Positions 16,600 to 26,224 of a DNA stretch of 64,000 nt are shown here, in pieces. Within the stretch, counting starts at the first letter, position 1. Every line of letters begins with the position of its first letter. Origin of the DNA: JALZUV01 sp964654855 (GTDB lineage: Bacteria > Pseudomonadota > Alphaproteobacteria > Rickettsiales > JALZUV01); assembly GCA_964654855.1 (NCBI GenBank), contig CAZZJS010000004.1, positions 124,001-188,000 on the forward strand, written 5' to 3'. The translations under genes were made by a program, and so were the position numbers. The notes beneath the pieces are model-generated. The model worked only from the letters and a program-made list of their open reading frames with translations, made no database searches and had not been told where the DNA came from.

Positions 16600-19266
16600 T
16601 TAATCCAACTTTCCGTGACAATGTTTATATTTCTTACCAGAACCACACGGGCATTGCTCATTACGCCCCACCCTACCCCAAGTTTGCGGGTCACTTGCAT
16701 CGCGATTCTCAGGACGAACACGCATTTGTGCGGCACTACCACCAGCGGCTTCAGCTTCTGCCTGTGGACCACGATTCTCATGCATTTCTTGCGTTTGCTG
16801 TAGCGGTTCCAGTTCTTCCGGAGCTTGAGCTTGCACTTCAATATGCGCTAAGCGGTTTGTGGTTAATTCACGCAGACGGTTTAAGAGACTCGAGAATAAT
16901 GCAAAAGCCTCGCGCTTATATTCATTCAGCGGATCTTTCTGACCGTAACCGCGAAGGCCAATTCCTTGACGAAGTTGGTCAAGTTGCAGCAGATGGTCTT
17001 TCCATAACTCATCCAGCGTTTGCAAGAGCACATGCTTTTCTACCATCCGCATCATCGGCTCGGTAAAGCGTTGCTCTTTATCTTTCATCAAGGCTTCCAC
17101 CGCGTGGATGACTCGCTCAGAAATTTCTTCAGTGCCGATACCTTCTTCTTCTGCCCATTCTTGTACTGGCAAATGCAGGCCAAAACGACGGAATACTTCT
17201 TTTTCTAAAGACTCAGGCTCCCATTGCTCAGGGTAAGATTTTGGCGGAATATACGCTTCAACGGTTTCATTCGCTACGTCTTCACGCATTTCTGCTACGA
17301 CATCCGAAAGATCATCTTCTTCCATCATCTCGATGCGTTGGCCGAAAATTACCTTGCGCTGGTCATTCATCACATCGTCAAATTTCAGCAAGTTCTTACG
17401 GATATCATAGTTACGCGCCTCGACCTTGCCTTGCGCTTTTTCAATCGCTTTATTCATCCATGGATGGGTAATGGCCTCGCCCTCTTGAAGACCAAGTTTT
17501 TTCAGCACGCCATCAATGCGCTCTGATCCAAAAATACGCATCAAGTCATCTTCTAATGATAGATAGAATTTTGAGCCCCCAGGATCCCCCTGACGACCCG
17601 AACGACCTCGTAGCTGATTATCAATACGGCGAGATTCGTGACGTTCCGTACCAATCACATAAAGGCCACCAGCTTCTAAAACTTTCTGCTTATTGGCTTC
17701 ATATTCAGCTTCCGAAAGTTTCTTGCCTTTTTCATCCTCAAATTCAGGATTACCACCAAGCATAATATCGGTACCACGGCCGGCCATATTGGTTGCAATT
17801 GTCACGCCCCCCGGACGCCCCGCTTGCGCCACAATTTGCGCCTCAGATTCGTGATGTTTCGCATTTAAAACATGGTGCGGTACTTTTGATTTCTTCAGGA
17901 GTTTCGATAAATATTCTGATTTCTCAATACTTACCGTACCGACCAAAACCGGTTGCCCACGACCATGACATTCTTTGATTTGCTCAATCACCGCATCATA
18001 ACGCTCCAACGCGGTACGATAAATTTCATCATCTGAATCTTCACGTGCAACCGGTACATTGGTTGGAATCGCGATCACTTCTAACCCGTAAATATCACCA
18101 AACTCTGTCGCTTCGGTCATCGCTGTCCCTGTCATGCCGGAAAGCTTTGGATACATGCGGAAATAATTTTGGAAGGTAATAGAAGCGAGCGTCTGATTCT
18201 CATTCTGAATCTGCGCATCTTCTTTTGCTTCCAAAGCCTGATGCAAGCCTTCCGAGAAACGACGGCCTTCCATCATACGGCCCGTAAATTCATCAATAAT
18301 CACGACCTTATTATCTTGGACGATATAATCGACTTCTTTGGTGAATAGCGTATGCGCTTTAAGTGCCTGATTCACATGATGCACAAGTGAAACGTTATTA
18401 ATGTCATAAAGGCTTGCACCCTGCTCCATCAACCCAGCGCCAACAAGCAAGTTTTCCATGAATTCCACGCCATCTTCGGTCAATGAAACTGAGCGAGATT
18501 TTTCATCTTTCTCGTAATGTTCCTCTTTAATTTCTGGCAGGAGTTTATCAATCTGCGTATAGAGCTCGGAATTATCTTCCGTTGGGCCTGAAATAATCAA
18601 CGGCGTTCGCGCTTCATCAATCAGGATGGAATCTACCTCATCAATCACGGCAAAATTAAACGGACGTTGCACCATTTCTTCGCGACTGAATTTCATATTA
18701 TCGCGCAAATAATCGAAGCCAAATTCGTTATTCGTACCGTAAGTAATGTCACATGCATACGCTTCTTGGCGGCCTACATCATCCAAATTATTTAGAATGC
18801 AACCAACCGAGAGACCCAGAAATCTATAAAGCTCACCCATCCAGTTTGAGTCACGTTCAGCCAAGTAATCATTGACCGTCACCACATGGACACCTTTGCC
18901 CTCCAACGCATTGAGATAAACAGCCAGTGTCGCTACCAGCGTTTTACCTTCACCGGTCTTCATCTCAGAGATCATGCCCTTATGCAGCACCATCGCACCG
19001 ACTAATTGCACATCAAACGGGCGCATGCCTAAAGCACGTTTCGACGCTTCGCGCACCGTGGCAAAAGCTTCATGCAAAATATCGTCAAGCGTCTCTTTAC
19101 CTGATAAGCGCTCACGGAACCACTGAGTACGACCACGCAGCTCTTCATCGCTTAATTTAGCGGTTTCTTCTTCCAACGCATTAATGCGCGAAACATCCTT
19201 CTGCATAGACTTTACAAAACGATCATTCGATGAGCCAAACAGGCTCTTAGCAATATTTCCTATCAT
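16600..19266 (-). CDS. secA: Preprotein translocase ATPase subunit
   Basis: SecA drives proteins through the SecYEG channel using ATP. The 888-residue protein has the DEAD-type motor with MKTGEGKTLVATLAVYLNA (Walker A), the VIDEVDSILIDEARTPLI block, and NMAGRGTDIMLGG. RIDNQLRGRSGRQGDPG follows, and a C-terminal zinc-binding tail CPCGSGKKYKHCH that binds SecB and phospholipid. SecB is encoded at 46 kb in this window. It is complete and starts at the ATG at 19266. Confidence 0.98.
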   Translation of the reverse strand: MIGNIAKSLFGSSNDRFVKSMQKDVSRINALEEETAKLSDEELRGRTQWFRERLSGKETLDDILHEAFATVREASKRALGMRPFDVQLVGAMVLHKGMISEMKTGEGKTLVATLAVYLNALEGKGVHVVTVNDYLAERDSNWMGELYRFLGLSVGCILNNLDDVGRQEAYACDITYGTNNEFGFDYLRDNMKFSREEMVQRPFNFAVIDEVDSILIDEARTPLIISGPTEDNSELYTQIDKLLPEIKEEHYEKDEKSRSVSLTEDGVEFMENLLVGAGLMEQGASLYDINNVSLVHHVNQALKAHTLFTKEVDYIVQDNKVVIIDEFTGRMMEGRRFSEGLHQALEAKEDAQIQNENQTLASITFQNYFRMYPKLSGMTGTAMTEATEFGDIYGLEVIAIPTNVPVAREDSDDEIYRTALERYDAVIEQIKECHGRGQPVLVGTVSIEKSEYLSKLLKKSKVPHHVLNAKHHESEAQIVAQAGRPGGVTIATNMAGRGTDIMLGGNPEFEDEKGKKLSEAEYEANKQKVLEAGGLYVIGTERHESRRIDNQLRGRSGRQGDPGGSKFYLSLEDDLMRIFGSERIDGVLKKLGLQEGEAITHPWMNKAIEKAQGKVEARNYDIRKNLLKFDDVMNDQRKVIFGQRIEMMEEDDLSDVVAEMREDVANETVEAYIPPKSYPEQWEPESLEKEVFRRFGLHLPVQEWAEEEGIGTEEISERVIHAVEALMKDKEQRFTEPMMRMVEKHVLLQTLDELWKDHLLQLDQLRQGIGLRGYGQKDPLNEYKREAFALFSSLLNRLRELTTNRLAHIEVQAQAPEELEPLQQTQEMHENRGPQAEAEAAGGSAAQMRVRPENRDASDPQTWGRVGRNEQCPCGSGKKYKHCHGKLD

Positions 19267-19316
19267 GCTTGATGATGTAGTGCAGATAGGGGGATAAATC
19301 TAGGGGTGATTTAAAT

Positions 19317-19928
19317 TTAAGAGAGAGAAAAGCCACCTTCTGAAGCGCCTCTTTGGTTTGTTTTTGTTACAACCAATTCCAAAAGCAACTCACTAGCATT
19401 TTGCTTTCCCAATATATCGACTAACTCATTTCTTTCAAAAATTATTTCCATGTCTTTGGAAGAAAAACTCACCTCTCTCTTCAATCGTTTTTTTAACCAA
19501 AAAGCTGCATTACCACTCGCTCGGACTTTCTTAGACTCATCCAAATAAATCTCACCCGTTCTCAAAAATTGTTTGAATGCTTTATTACTCTCCTTTTGCG
19601 CAACATGCGCTGGAGGTTTAACAAAATCATTTAATTTTTGTACCAAATTTTTATTCAATACCCTATCTAAGGTCCCGCCTTTTTCTGCCTCACTTAAAGC
19701 AGCCTCTATAGAGGTCACCTCTCTTTCTTTTAAGCTGTCATATAGAATCCAAAGTGGAATTTTAGGATTCTTTTCATTCTCCAAAAATATTAGAGACCCT
19801 TTAAAGTTTGCTTTAGCCCACTCTTTAGCTTCCCCAGAGAAAATTAAGAATTCTTTATCTTCGCTAAGTGTAATAGCGCCTACCGTAATATGCGCTTTAA
19901 TGATTGAAGCGAATGTCTGACTATCCAT
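19317..19928 (-). CDS. Hypothetical protein, no recognised family
   Basis: This 203-residue protein has no signal peptide or membrane helix. It is rich in Lys, Glu, Asn and Ser, and more AT-rich at the DNA level than secA and mutL on either side. The N-terminal third looks mixed alpha/beta (EDKEFLIFSGEAKEW). The rest appears helical and charged. The gene sits between mutL and secA on the same strand, 35 nt after the mutL stop boundary region. I cannot name a function. Its composition suggests an accessory gene. Confidence 0.6.
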   Translation of the reverse strand: MDSQTFASIIKAHITVGAITLSEDKEFLIFSGEAKEWAKANFKGSLIFLENEKNPKIPLWILYDSLKEREVTSIEAALSEAEKGGTLDRVLNKNLVQKLNDFVKPPAHVAQKESNKAFKQFLRTGEIYLDESKKVRASGNAAFWLKKRLKREVSFSSKDMEIIFERNELVDILGKQNASELLLELVVTKTNQRGASEGGFSLS

Positions 19929-19963
19929 GTGAATAGTCTAACATGGCAGGCATTAACAAAGAG

Positions 19964-21745
19964 TTACCGCCTGCCAAATAAGCGTTCGATATCTTTCAGT
20001 TTCAATTCCACATAAGTCGGGCGGCCATGGTTACATTGGCCGGAATAGGGCGTGGCTTCCATCTGGCGCAGCAAAGCGTTCATCTCATCAATATTGAGTT
20101 TACGCCCTGCCCTAACCGAGCCGTGACAGGCAATGGTACCGCAAATATCTTCCATTTTATCACGCAGTTTGAGCGCTTCACCAAACTCTTCTAGCTCATC
20201 TACCATATCACGAATAAGCCCTTGCACATCGCCCTCACCCATCAGCGCTGGTACTTCGCGTACCACCACTGCGCCGGAACCAAAATCATCCATGATTAAA
20301 CCAAGCTCCGCCAATTCCTCTTTTCGCGCTAATAGATTTGCAGCACCATCATCGCTTAACTCCACCACTTCCGGCAAAAGTAAGGGCTGGGTTTTCACAC
20401 CTTCTTTCGCGATTTGCGCCTTCATACGCTCATAAACCAAACGCTCATGGGCAGCATGTTGATCCACAATGACGATGCCTTCCGTCGTTTGCGCGACAAT
20501 ATAAGTTTCGTGCAATTGCGCTCTAGCCAAACCAAGTGGCAAATCGGTAGAGGGTGCCTCTACTGATTCAGGTTGCTGGTCGAGCACCTCTAACGCTTGC
20601 ATCGCAACGGCAGCAGATGAAGGTCGTCCCCCTCCCCCATGGCTCGCCGGATTATACGCGTAACCTATTGGCTGATGAAACCCCATCGCCGCTTGCGCCT
20701 GTACCGGTTCGGGTTGGGCTTTTCGTAACGCATCATAGGCCACCGTCGTGCTGGCCTGATGACCAGAGGCAGCCAAAGCCTCCCGAAGTCCACGTAGAAT
20801 CATTGAACGCACCGATTGCGCATCTCGAAAGCGCACTTCGGCTTTCGCGGGGTGCACATTCACATCGACCATTTGTGGCGGCACTTCGACAAATAACGCT
20901 AAGACCGGATGGCGATCACGTGCCAAGAAATCTTGATAGGCAGCACGCACCACACCAAGCAATAGACGGTCACGCACAGGACGACCATTGACGAATAAAT
21001 ATTGCTGCAAACTATTGCCACGATTATAGGTCGGCAAACCCGCAAAGCCTGAGAGCGACATACCCTCGCGCTCTCCCTCTACGGGCACTGAATTTTGTGC
21101 AAATTCTTTACCTAAAATATCACCCAAACGTTCTTGCGTTGATTGATTCACTTCTGACTTCCAGCCTCTGCCTTCATGGTTAAAGCTAAACGCAATTTTG
21201 GGGTTTGCCATCGCAATACGTTTTAGAATATCATTAATAGCGGAAGTTTCTGATCGTTCCGTTTTCATAAAATTCAAGCGCGCAGGCGTCGCATAAAATA
21301 AATCATGCACTTCAATACGTGTACCATCCGCATGAGCCGCGGGAGTCGCTTCCGCTACCTCACCCCCCTCCACCGAAATGCTCCACGCATCCTGCGCACC
21401 TTTGGCACGGCTGGTAATATTTAATCGACTAATCGAACCGATGGATGGTAGCGCCTCTCCCCGAAAACCCAACCATTGCACCATCAGCAAATCATCATCA
21501 GGAAGCTTGGAAGTCGCATGACGTTGAATAGCCAACTCCAATTCCTCGCGACTCATCCCTTTGCCATTATCCGCAATAATAATCTCGCGTTTTCCGCCAC
21601 CTTTAATGGATACATCAATGCGCGTCGGACCAGCATCAATTGCATTCTCCACCAACTCCTTCACCACCGAAGCTGGACGCTCTACCACTTCACCCGCAGC
21701 AATGCGGTTAACGGTGTTATTAGGCAATATACGGATCGCACTCAT
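19964..21745 (-). CDS. mutL: DNA mismatch repair protein MutL
   Basis: MutL links mismatch recognition by MutS to strand removal. The 593-residue protein has the GHKL ATPase N-terminus: ELVENAIDAGPTRIDV, IADNGKGM, GFRGEALPSI and the DGTRIEV region. A variable linker covers about residues 330-400. The C-terminal dimerisation domain carries endonuclease-type motifs VDQHAAHERLVYERM, ACHGSVRAG and QCNHGRPT. The presence of the DQHA(X)2E motif suggests it nicks DNA itself, as in bacteria without MutH. Confidence 0.96.
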   Translation of the reverse strand: MSAIRILPNNTVNRIAAGEVVERPASVVKELVENAIDAGPTRIDVSIKGGGKREIIIADNGKGMSREELELAIQRHATSKLPDDDLLMVQWLGFRGEALPSIGSISRLNITSRAKGAQDAWSISVEGGEVAEATPAAHADGTRIEVHDLFYATPARLNFMKTERSETSAINDILKRIAMANPKIAFSFNHEGRGWKSEVNQSTQERLGDILGKEFAQNSVPVEGEREGMSLSGFAGLPTYNRGNSLQQYLFVNGRPVRDRLLLGVVRAAYQDFLARDRHPVLALFVEVPPQMVDVNVHPAKAEVRFRDAQSVRSMILRGLREALAASGHQASTTVAYDALRKAQPEPVQAQAAMGFHQPIGYAYNPASHGGGGRPSSAAVAMQALEVLDQQPESVEAPSTDLPLGLARAQLHETYIVAQTTEGIVIVDQHAAHERLVYERMKAQIAKEGVKTQPLLLPEVVELSDDGAANLLARKEELAELGLIMDDFGSGAVVVREVPALMGEGDVQGLIRDMVDELEEFGEALKLRDKMEDICGTIACHGSVRAGRKLNIDEMNALLRQMEATPYSGQCNHGRPTYVELKLKDIERLFGRR

Positions 21746-21811
21746 ACCCTTTTGTATCCGCTAGACGCATAAAAACCTAGCAACGATTCAGAAAAATATT
21801 ATCCTCAATTT

Positions 21812-22009
21812 ATGCTCTTTGATGTCGCTATTTGTTTATTCTTTACCGCTTTAGGAGTGGCCGTCGGTATGGATAAAGTCCACGATATACGAGATTATAT
21901 CGGTCCCCTGCTAATTTTTGGCGCATTTATTTATGCCTTCTGGGCAGGCATGACTCTTTTTGGCTGCTTTATTGTGGCAATATTTTTTCTGAAAGTTTTA
22001 ATTCGTTAG
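21812..22009 (+). CDS. Small membrane protein, unknown
   Basis: The 65-residue protein has two hydrophobic segments (about residues 3-20 and 30-62) separated by a short polar loop with Lys, His, Asp and Arg. I do not recognise a family. It lies alone on the plus strand between two minus-strand genes, mutL and the acyl-CoA dehydrogenase. Its 66-nt upstream space would have to hold its promoter. It ends 18 nt from the convergent dehydrogenase stop. Confidence 0.45.
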   Translation: MLFDVAICLFFTALGVAVGMDKVHDIRDYIGPLLIFGAFIYAFWAGMTLFGCFIVAIFFLKVLIR

Positions 22010-22027
22010 GTCAGTTATTTTATTGAA

Positions 22028-23815
22028 TTAAATCGCCGCTTTCATTATCGACTTACTACCATTGGTAATTTTTAACAATAGGCTCAAACAATCCGGTAAT
22101 TGACGTTGCATAAAGAAACGCGCCGTATCGAGTTTCGCCTCGTAAAATTCTTTCGATTGAATCCCGTCACCACTCTCAATTTTTTCTAACGCCAATTTCG
22201 CCTGACGTGCCCAGACATAGCCCATCACACAAAGGGCAAACATGCGCAAATATTCCGTTGCACCGGCTGCCGGGTCGTTCGGATTTCCCATACCCGTTTT
22301 TGCCAACCAAAGCGTCGCATTTTGTAAATGTTTCACATTTTGATAAAGTGGTTTTGTAAATTCTGCCATTGCCTCATTTTCACGATTCTCATCAATAAAT
22401 TCCATCACCGGATGGAAGAAAACACGTGCATATTTTCCGAATTTATACGGCAATTTACGGCCAATTAAATCAAGCCCTTGAATCCCATTCGTGCCTTCAT
22501 AAATCATGGCGATACGTGCATCACGCGTATATTGCTCTACGCCATATTCCTTAATGTAACCAAACCCACCATGCACTTGCATTGCCTCCGATGAAATTGC
22601 AAAACCCATATCCGTATAATAAGCTTTGATAATCGGCGTCATAAGTTGCATCCAGTGATCTGCTTGCTCTTTTGCCTCTTCATCATCAGAACGCTTCAAA
22701 ATATCGAGCTTCAATGCCGTTTCCAAAGCTAGCGCACGAGCACCTTCAGTAAAACTCTTCATTGTCAGCAGCATGCGGCGCACATCTGGATGCACAATGA
22801 TCGGATCCGCTGCCTTATCGGGAGCCGCCGGCCCACCTTTTAGCGCCCTACCTTGAATACGTTCTTCTGCATAAGCTTTCGCATTTTGCCAAGATACTTC
22901 AGCTAGGCCAAGCCCTTGAATACCAACAAGTAATCTGGCCTCATTCATCATCGTGAACATTGCCTTTAGGCCCTTATTCGGCGCACCTACCATATACCCT
23001 TTAGCGTTATCGTAATTCATCACACAAGTGGGTGACGCATGAATACCCATTTTATGTTCAATTGATTCACAACGCACTCCGTTACGATCCTCCAGTGAAC
23101 CATCCTCATTCACCAACACTTTCGGCACGAGGAATAAACTAATTCCCTTCACTCCTTCAGGTGCGTCTGGCAATTTCGCGAGCACTAAATGGATAATATT
23201 TTCTGTCTTATCTTGCTCGCCTGAAGAAATAAAAATCTTTCCGCCGTTAATATTAAATGAGCCATCATCATTTGGTTCCGCTTTGGTACGAATCAATCCT
23301 AAATCTGTTCCACAATGCGGTTCTGTCAGACACATCACCCCCGACCATTCACCCGAAACCATCTTTGGCAAATAGGTTTGTTTTAATTCATCACTCGCAA
23401 AATGGTGGATGGCACTATAAGCACCGTGGCTCAGACCCGGCGTCATGCCAAAAGCCAAATTCGTTGAGCATGTCATCTCAATCATCGGCATATTTAAGAC
23501 TTCCGGAAGCCCCTGCCCGCCATATTCGGGATCACAGGTAAAACTCATCCAGCCCGCTTCACAATATTGTTTATAGGCTTCTTTAAATCCGGACGGTGTA
23601 ATCACCTTACCATCATCATATTTTAGGCCTTCTTCATCGCCAGATTGATTAAGCGGGAAAATCACATTTTCACAAAATTTCGCTGCCTCATCAAGTAGTG
23701 GAGTAATCAATTCTCCAGCATCTGAGAAACCATCAAGGTTCTGATAATCTTCGATTTTTACATATTCACGAATTAGATATTCAAAATCTTTTAGAGGGGC
23801 GTTATAGCTAGGCAT
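22028..23815 (-). CDS. Acyl-CoA dehydrogenase, large form with C-terminal extension (DmdC/FadE-like)
   Basis: This FAD enzyme introduces a double bond into acyl-CoA thioesters. At 595 residues it is the long type with an extra C-terminal domain, as in 3-methylmercaptopropionyl-CoA dehydrogenases. Visible blocks are MCLTEPHCGTDLG, INGGKIFISSGEQD, QVHGGFGYIKEYGVEQYTRD and IYEGTNGIQ, whose Glu is the catalytic base. No thiolase, hydratase or Dmd partner is adjacent, so the substrate is open. The likely substrate class is medium to long acyl-CoA or methylthio-acyl-CoA. Confidence 0.9.
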   Translation of the reverse strand: MPSYNAPLKDFEYLIREYVKIEDYQNLDGFSDAGELITPLLDEAAKFCENVIFPLNQSGDEEGLKYDDGKVITPSGFKEAYKQYCEAGWMSFTCDPEYGGQGLPEVLNMPMIEMTCSTNLAFGMTPGLSHGAYSAIHHFASDELKQTYLPKMVSGEWSGVMCLTEPHCGTDLGLIRTKAEPNDDGSFNINGGKIFISSGEQDKTENIIHLVLAKLPDAPEGVKGISLFLVPKVLVNEDGSLEDRNGVRCESIEHKMGIHASPTCVMNYDNAKGYMVGAPNKGLKAMFTMMNEARLLVGIQGLGLAEVSWQNAKAYAEERIQGRALKGGPAAPDKAADPIIVHPDVRRMLLTMKSFTEGARALALETALKLDILKRSDDEEAKEQADHWMQLMTPIIKAYYTDMGFAISSEAMQVHGGFGYIKEYGVEQYTRDARIAMIYEGTNGIQGLDLIGRKLPYKFGKYARVFFHPVMEFIDENRENEAMAEFTKPLYQNVKHLQNATLWLAKTGMGNPNDPAAGATEYLRMFALCVMGYVWARQAKLALEKIESGDGIQSKEFYEAKLDTARFFMQRQLPDCLSLLLKITNGSKSIMKAAI

Positions 23816-23903
23816 AGACGTATTCTTTCACCAACGAGTTGATTTATTTCACCCCCACCCTAGTCGATAATTCTCAAGAATGTATTAAAATTTCAGAAAT
23901 AAT

Positions 23904-24815
23904 TTAGGCTGCCGCACCCAAGCGACGCAAAATCATATCTAACTCTTCTAGCGACTCATAACGGGTAACAATCTCGCCCTGCTGACTACCAAAGTCATTG
24001 ATCTCCACTTTCAACCCTAAATTTTCTGCCAAAGTGGCTTCCAGAGCCAAAATATCTTCACTCTTCTCAACTGCTTGGCGCGTTGGAGCAGCTAGTGTTG
24101 AACCTGGCAATGACTTTACTTTTTGTTTCGCTGCGTCAGGAGATTGTCCTTTAGCAAGCTTTTCTGTTTGGCGAACATTTAAATTTTTAACGACTACTTG
24201 CTTTGCCAACTCAACGGCATTTTCGGCTTTCATTAGTGCACGAGCATGGCCGATACTCAAATTACCAGCCTCAAGCATCACTTTAATCTCTTCTGGTAAG
24301 CTTAGGAGACGCAAGAGATTTGCGATGTGGCTTCGGCTCTTACCAACCGCACCAGCTAATTGCTCTTGAGTATAACTAAACTCTTCGATCAATTGCTGAT
24401 AACCTGCCGCCTCTTCCAAACCAGAAAGATCTTCACGTTGGACGTTTTCCACCAAGGCAAGCTCTAACGCTTGCTGATCGGTCATTTCACGGATAATCGC
24501 TGGAACCGAGTCTAACCCAATGCGCTTAGAAGCTCTCCAACGGCGTTCACCTGCGATAATTTCATATTTTACCTCGCCTTCCGCTTTTACTGGACGAACT
24601 ACAATCGGTTGCATCACACCATTTTGCGCGATTGAAGCAGCTAGCTCGCCTAGCTCACCTTCTTCAAAACTTTTTCGTGGCTGATATTTACCTGAACGAA
24701 TTTTATTTACGTCCAAATCATTTAACTTATTCAATCCCTTAGCCCCCTCCGGAGCATCGCTATATTCTTCATCCATCAAGGCTGAAAGGCCTTTTCCTAA
24801 TTTTGCCTGAGACAT
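23904..24815 (-). CDS. parB: Chromosome partitioning protein ParB
   Basis: ParB binds parS sites near the origin and spreads as a CTP-dependent clamp for chromosome segregation. The 303-residue protein has the N-terminal SALMDEEY segment and the CTP-binding ParB/Srx region with GVMQPIVVRP and GERRWRAS. The central helix-turn-helix part has EEFSYTQEQLAGAVGKSRS, and the C-terminal dimerisation segment follows. It is next to parA with one nucleotide between them. Its target sites appear at 26177 and 28077. Confidence 0.97.
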   Translation of the reverse strand: MSQAKLGKGLSALMDEEYSDAPEGAKGLNKLNDLDVNKIRSGKYQPRKSFEEGELGELAASIAQNGVMQPIVVRPVKAEGEVKYEIIAGERRWRASKRIGLDSVPAIIREMTDQQALELALVENVQREDLSGLEEAAGYQQLIEEFSYTQEQLAGAVGKSRSHIANLLRLLSLPEEIKVMLEAGNLSIGHARALMKAENAVELAKQVVVKNLNVRQTEKLAKGQSPDAAKQKVKSLPGSTLAAPTRQAVEKSEDILALEATLAENLGLKVEINDFGSQQGEIVTRYESLEELDMILRRLGAAA

Positions 24816-24816
24816 A

Positions 24817-25617
24817 TTACGCCGCCATTTTTGCTGTTTGTTTCTTAGATTTATTTCGTTTAATCATCTCTTTTGCCAAAGAAATATAAGCCTGCGAACC
24901 CGCGCAATGCATATCATAAACGATCGTCGGTTTGCCGTGAGACGGTGCCTCTGAAACACGAACGTTTCGTGGAATCACCGTTTCATAAACTTGTGATCCT
25001 AAATAGCCACGAACATCTTGTTCAATATTCTCAGTTAACTTATTACGACGGTCATACATGGTAAGAACTACTCCCTCGACCTTTAAATTATCATTATAGC
25101 GGGCTTGAACAAGCTTGATAGTTTTCAAAAGATGGCTCAAACCCTCAAGAGCATAAAACTCACATTGCAGTGGAATTAACACTTTATTTGCTGCCGCTAA
25201 TGCATTGAGAGTTAACAAACTTAAGGATGGGGGACAGTCGATAAGGATTGTATGATACTCACCCTGTTTTACTAGTTTGGCCAGAGCCATGCGCAAACGA
25301 TATTCACGTTTTCGCATAGGGGCCAATTCCAAATCAGCACCTGAAAGATCAATGGTAGCCGGAATCACGTCTAGCTTTGGAATAGATGTTTCTAAAATCG
25401 CTTTTCGTGGATCTTGTCCATGAACCAATAAATCATAACTGGTTACTTTACGATCTTTACGCTCCACCCCAAGACCAGTGCTTGCATTTCCCTGAGGATC
25501 AAGATCAATCACACAGACTCTCTTACCTATCGCGGCCAAACCTGTTGCAAGATTGATTGCTGTCGTTGTTTTACCTACGCCACCTTTTTGATTTACAATA
25601 CCTAATATTTCGGTCAT
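24817..25617 (-). CDS. parA: Chromosome partitioning ATPase ParA
   Basis: ParA is a Walker-type ATPase that moves ParB-parS complexes along the nucleoid. The 266-residue protein has the deviant Walker A KGGVGKTTTAINLATGLA (about residues 10-27), CVIDLDPQGNASTGLG and LIDCPPSLSLLTLNAL. The short length without an N-terminal DNA-binding domain is typical of chromosomal ParA. It belongs to the run mnmE-mnmG-rsmG-parA-parB, the usual alphaproteobacterial origin-region order. Confidence 0.97.
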   Translation of the reverse strand: MTEILGIVNQKGGVGKTTTAINLATGLAAIGKRVCVIDLDPQGNASTGLGVERKDRKVTSYDLLVHGQDPRKAILETSIPKLDVIPATIDLSGADLELAPMRKREYRLRMALAKLVKQGEYHTILIDCPPSLSLLTLNALAAANKVLIPLQCEFYALEGLSHLLKTIKLVQARYNDNLKVEGVVLTMYDRRNKLTENIEQDVRGYLGSQVYETVIPRNVRVSEAPSHGKPTIVYDMHCAGSQAYISLAKEMIKRNKSKKQTAKMAA

Positions 25618-25624
25618 TGATTCT

Positions 25625-26224
25625 CTACTTTTTTCTTATTTTTCTTATTCTTAGCAACGCACCATCTCCTGAAAGACTAGGAATAACTTCTTTCTCATAT
25701 TCCCAATATCGCAAAGCTTCTTCACATTCTTTAGCGTAATTTCGTCCTTTGGGAAAGAGGCAAGTTGACTCTTCTGATAAAAAAGGTTGAACATATTCGA
25801 ACAAATCATTCAGCGATGCCAATGCCCTAGCCGTGACAATATCACCCCTTAGTTCACATTTCTCGATTCGTTGATTCTCAACTTTTGCATGAGGAAGTTT
25901 CAGTTCTTGAATACAATGCTTTAGAAAGAGGGATTTTCGTCTATCGGACTCAACAAGCGTTATCGGACTTTGCTTCATAATTGCCAAAACAATTCCGGGA
26001 AGCCCTCCCCCGCTCCCTAAGTCTAAAATCCTCTTACTCGAATCTTCGCCGATATATTCAACTATCTGGGCACTATCAATGATGTGTCTTTGCCACAAAT
26101 CCTCTTTGCCAGAAACAAGGTTGATGGCGGATCCCCACTCTTCTAATAATTCAACGTAACGCAAAAGCCTCAAATGTGTTTCACGTGAAACACTTATAAA
26201 TTGTGTGAATTTCTCATATTCCAT
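25625..26224 (-). CDS. rsmG: 16S rRNA (guanine527-N7)-methyltransferase
   Basis: The SAM-dependent enzyme methylates G527 of 16S rRNA. It has 199 residues, with the SAM motif LDLGSGGGLPGIVLAI and a downstream VTARALASL-type segment. Its ATG overlaps the last base of the mnmG stop (TAATG), so translation is coupled. A perfect 16-bp parS palindrome is built into its N-terminal coding region, where it encodes SVSRETH. Confidence 0.95.
   Translation of the reverse strand: MEYEKFTQFISVSRETHLRLLRYVELLEEWGSAINLVSGKEDLWQRHIIDSAQIVEYIGEDSSKRILDLGSGGGLPGIVLAIMKQSPITLVESDRRKSLFLKHCIQELKLPHAKVENQRIEKCELRGDIVTARALASLNDLFEYVQPFLSEESTCLFPKGRNYAKECEEALRYWEYEKEVIPSLSGDGALLRIRKIRKK
26177..26192. promoter_or_regulatory. 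parS site, perfect palindrome
   Basis: The sequence TGTTTCACGTGAAACA is a perfect 16-bp palindrome identical to the widespread bacterial parS consensus bound by ParB. It lies inside the rsmG coding region, a few codons after its start, about 0.6 kb from parA. It is centred about 27.5 kb from the putative replication origin. ParB loading here is expected from established knowledge of the family; binding itself is inferred. Confidence 0.92.

Noticed and set aside
16596..16841. Long N-terminal extension of the TlpA-like gene
   Set aside because: The extra 82 residues lie fully inside secA on the same strand in another frame and look like random basic sequence.
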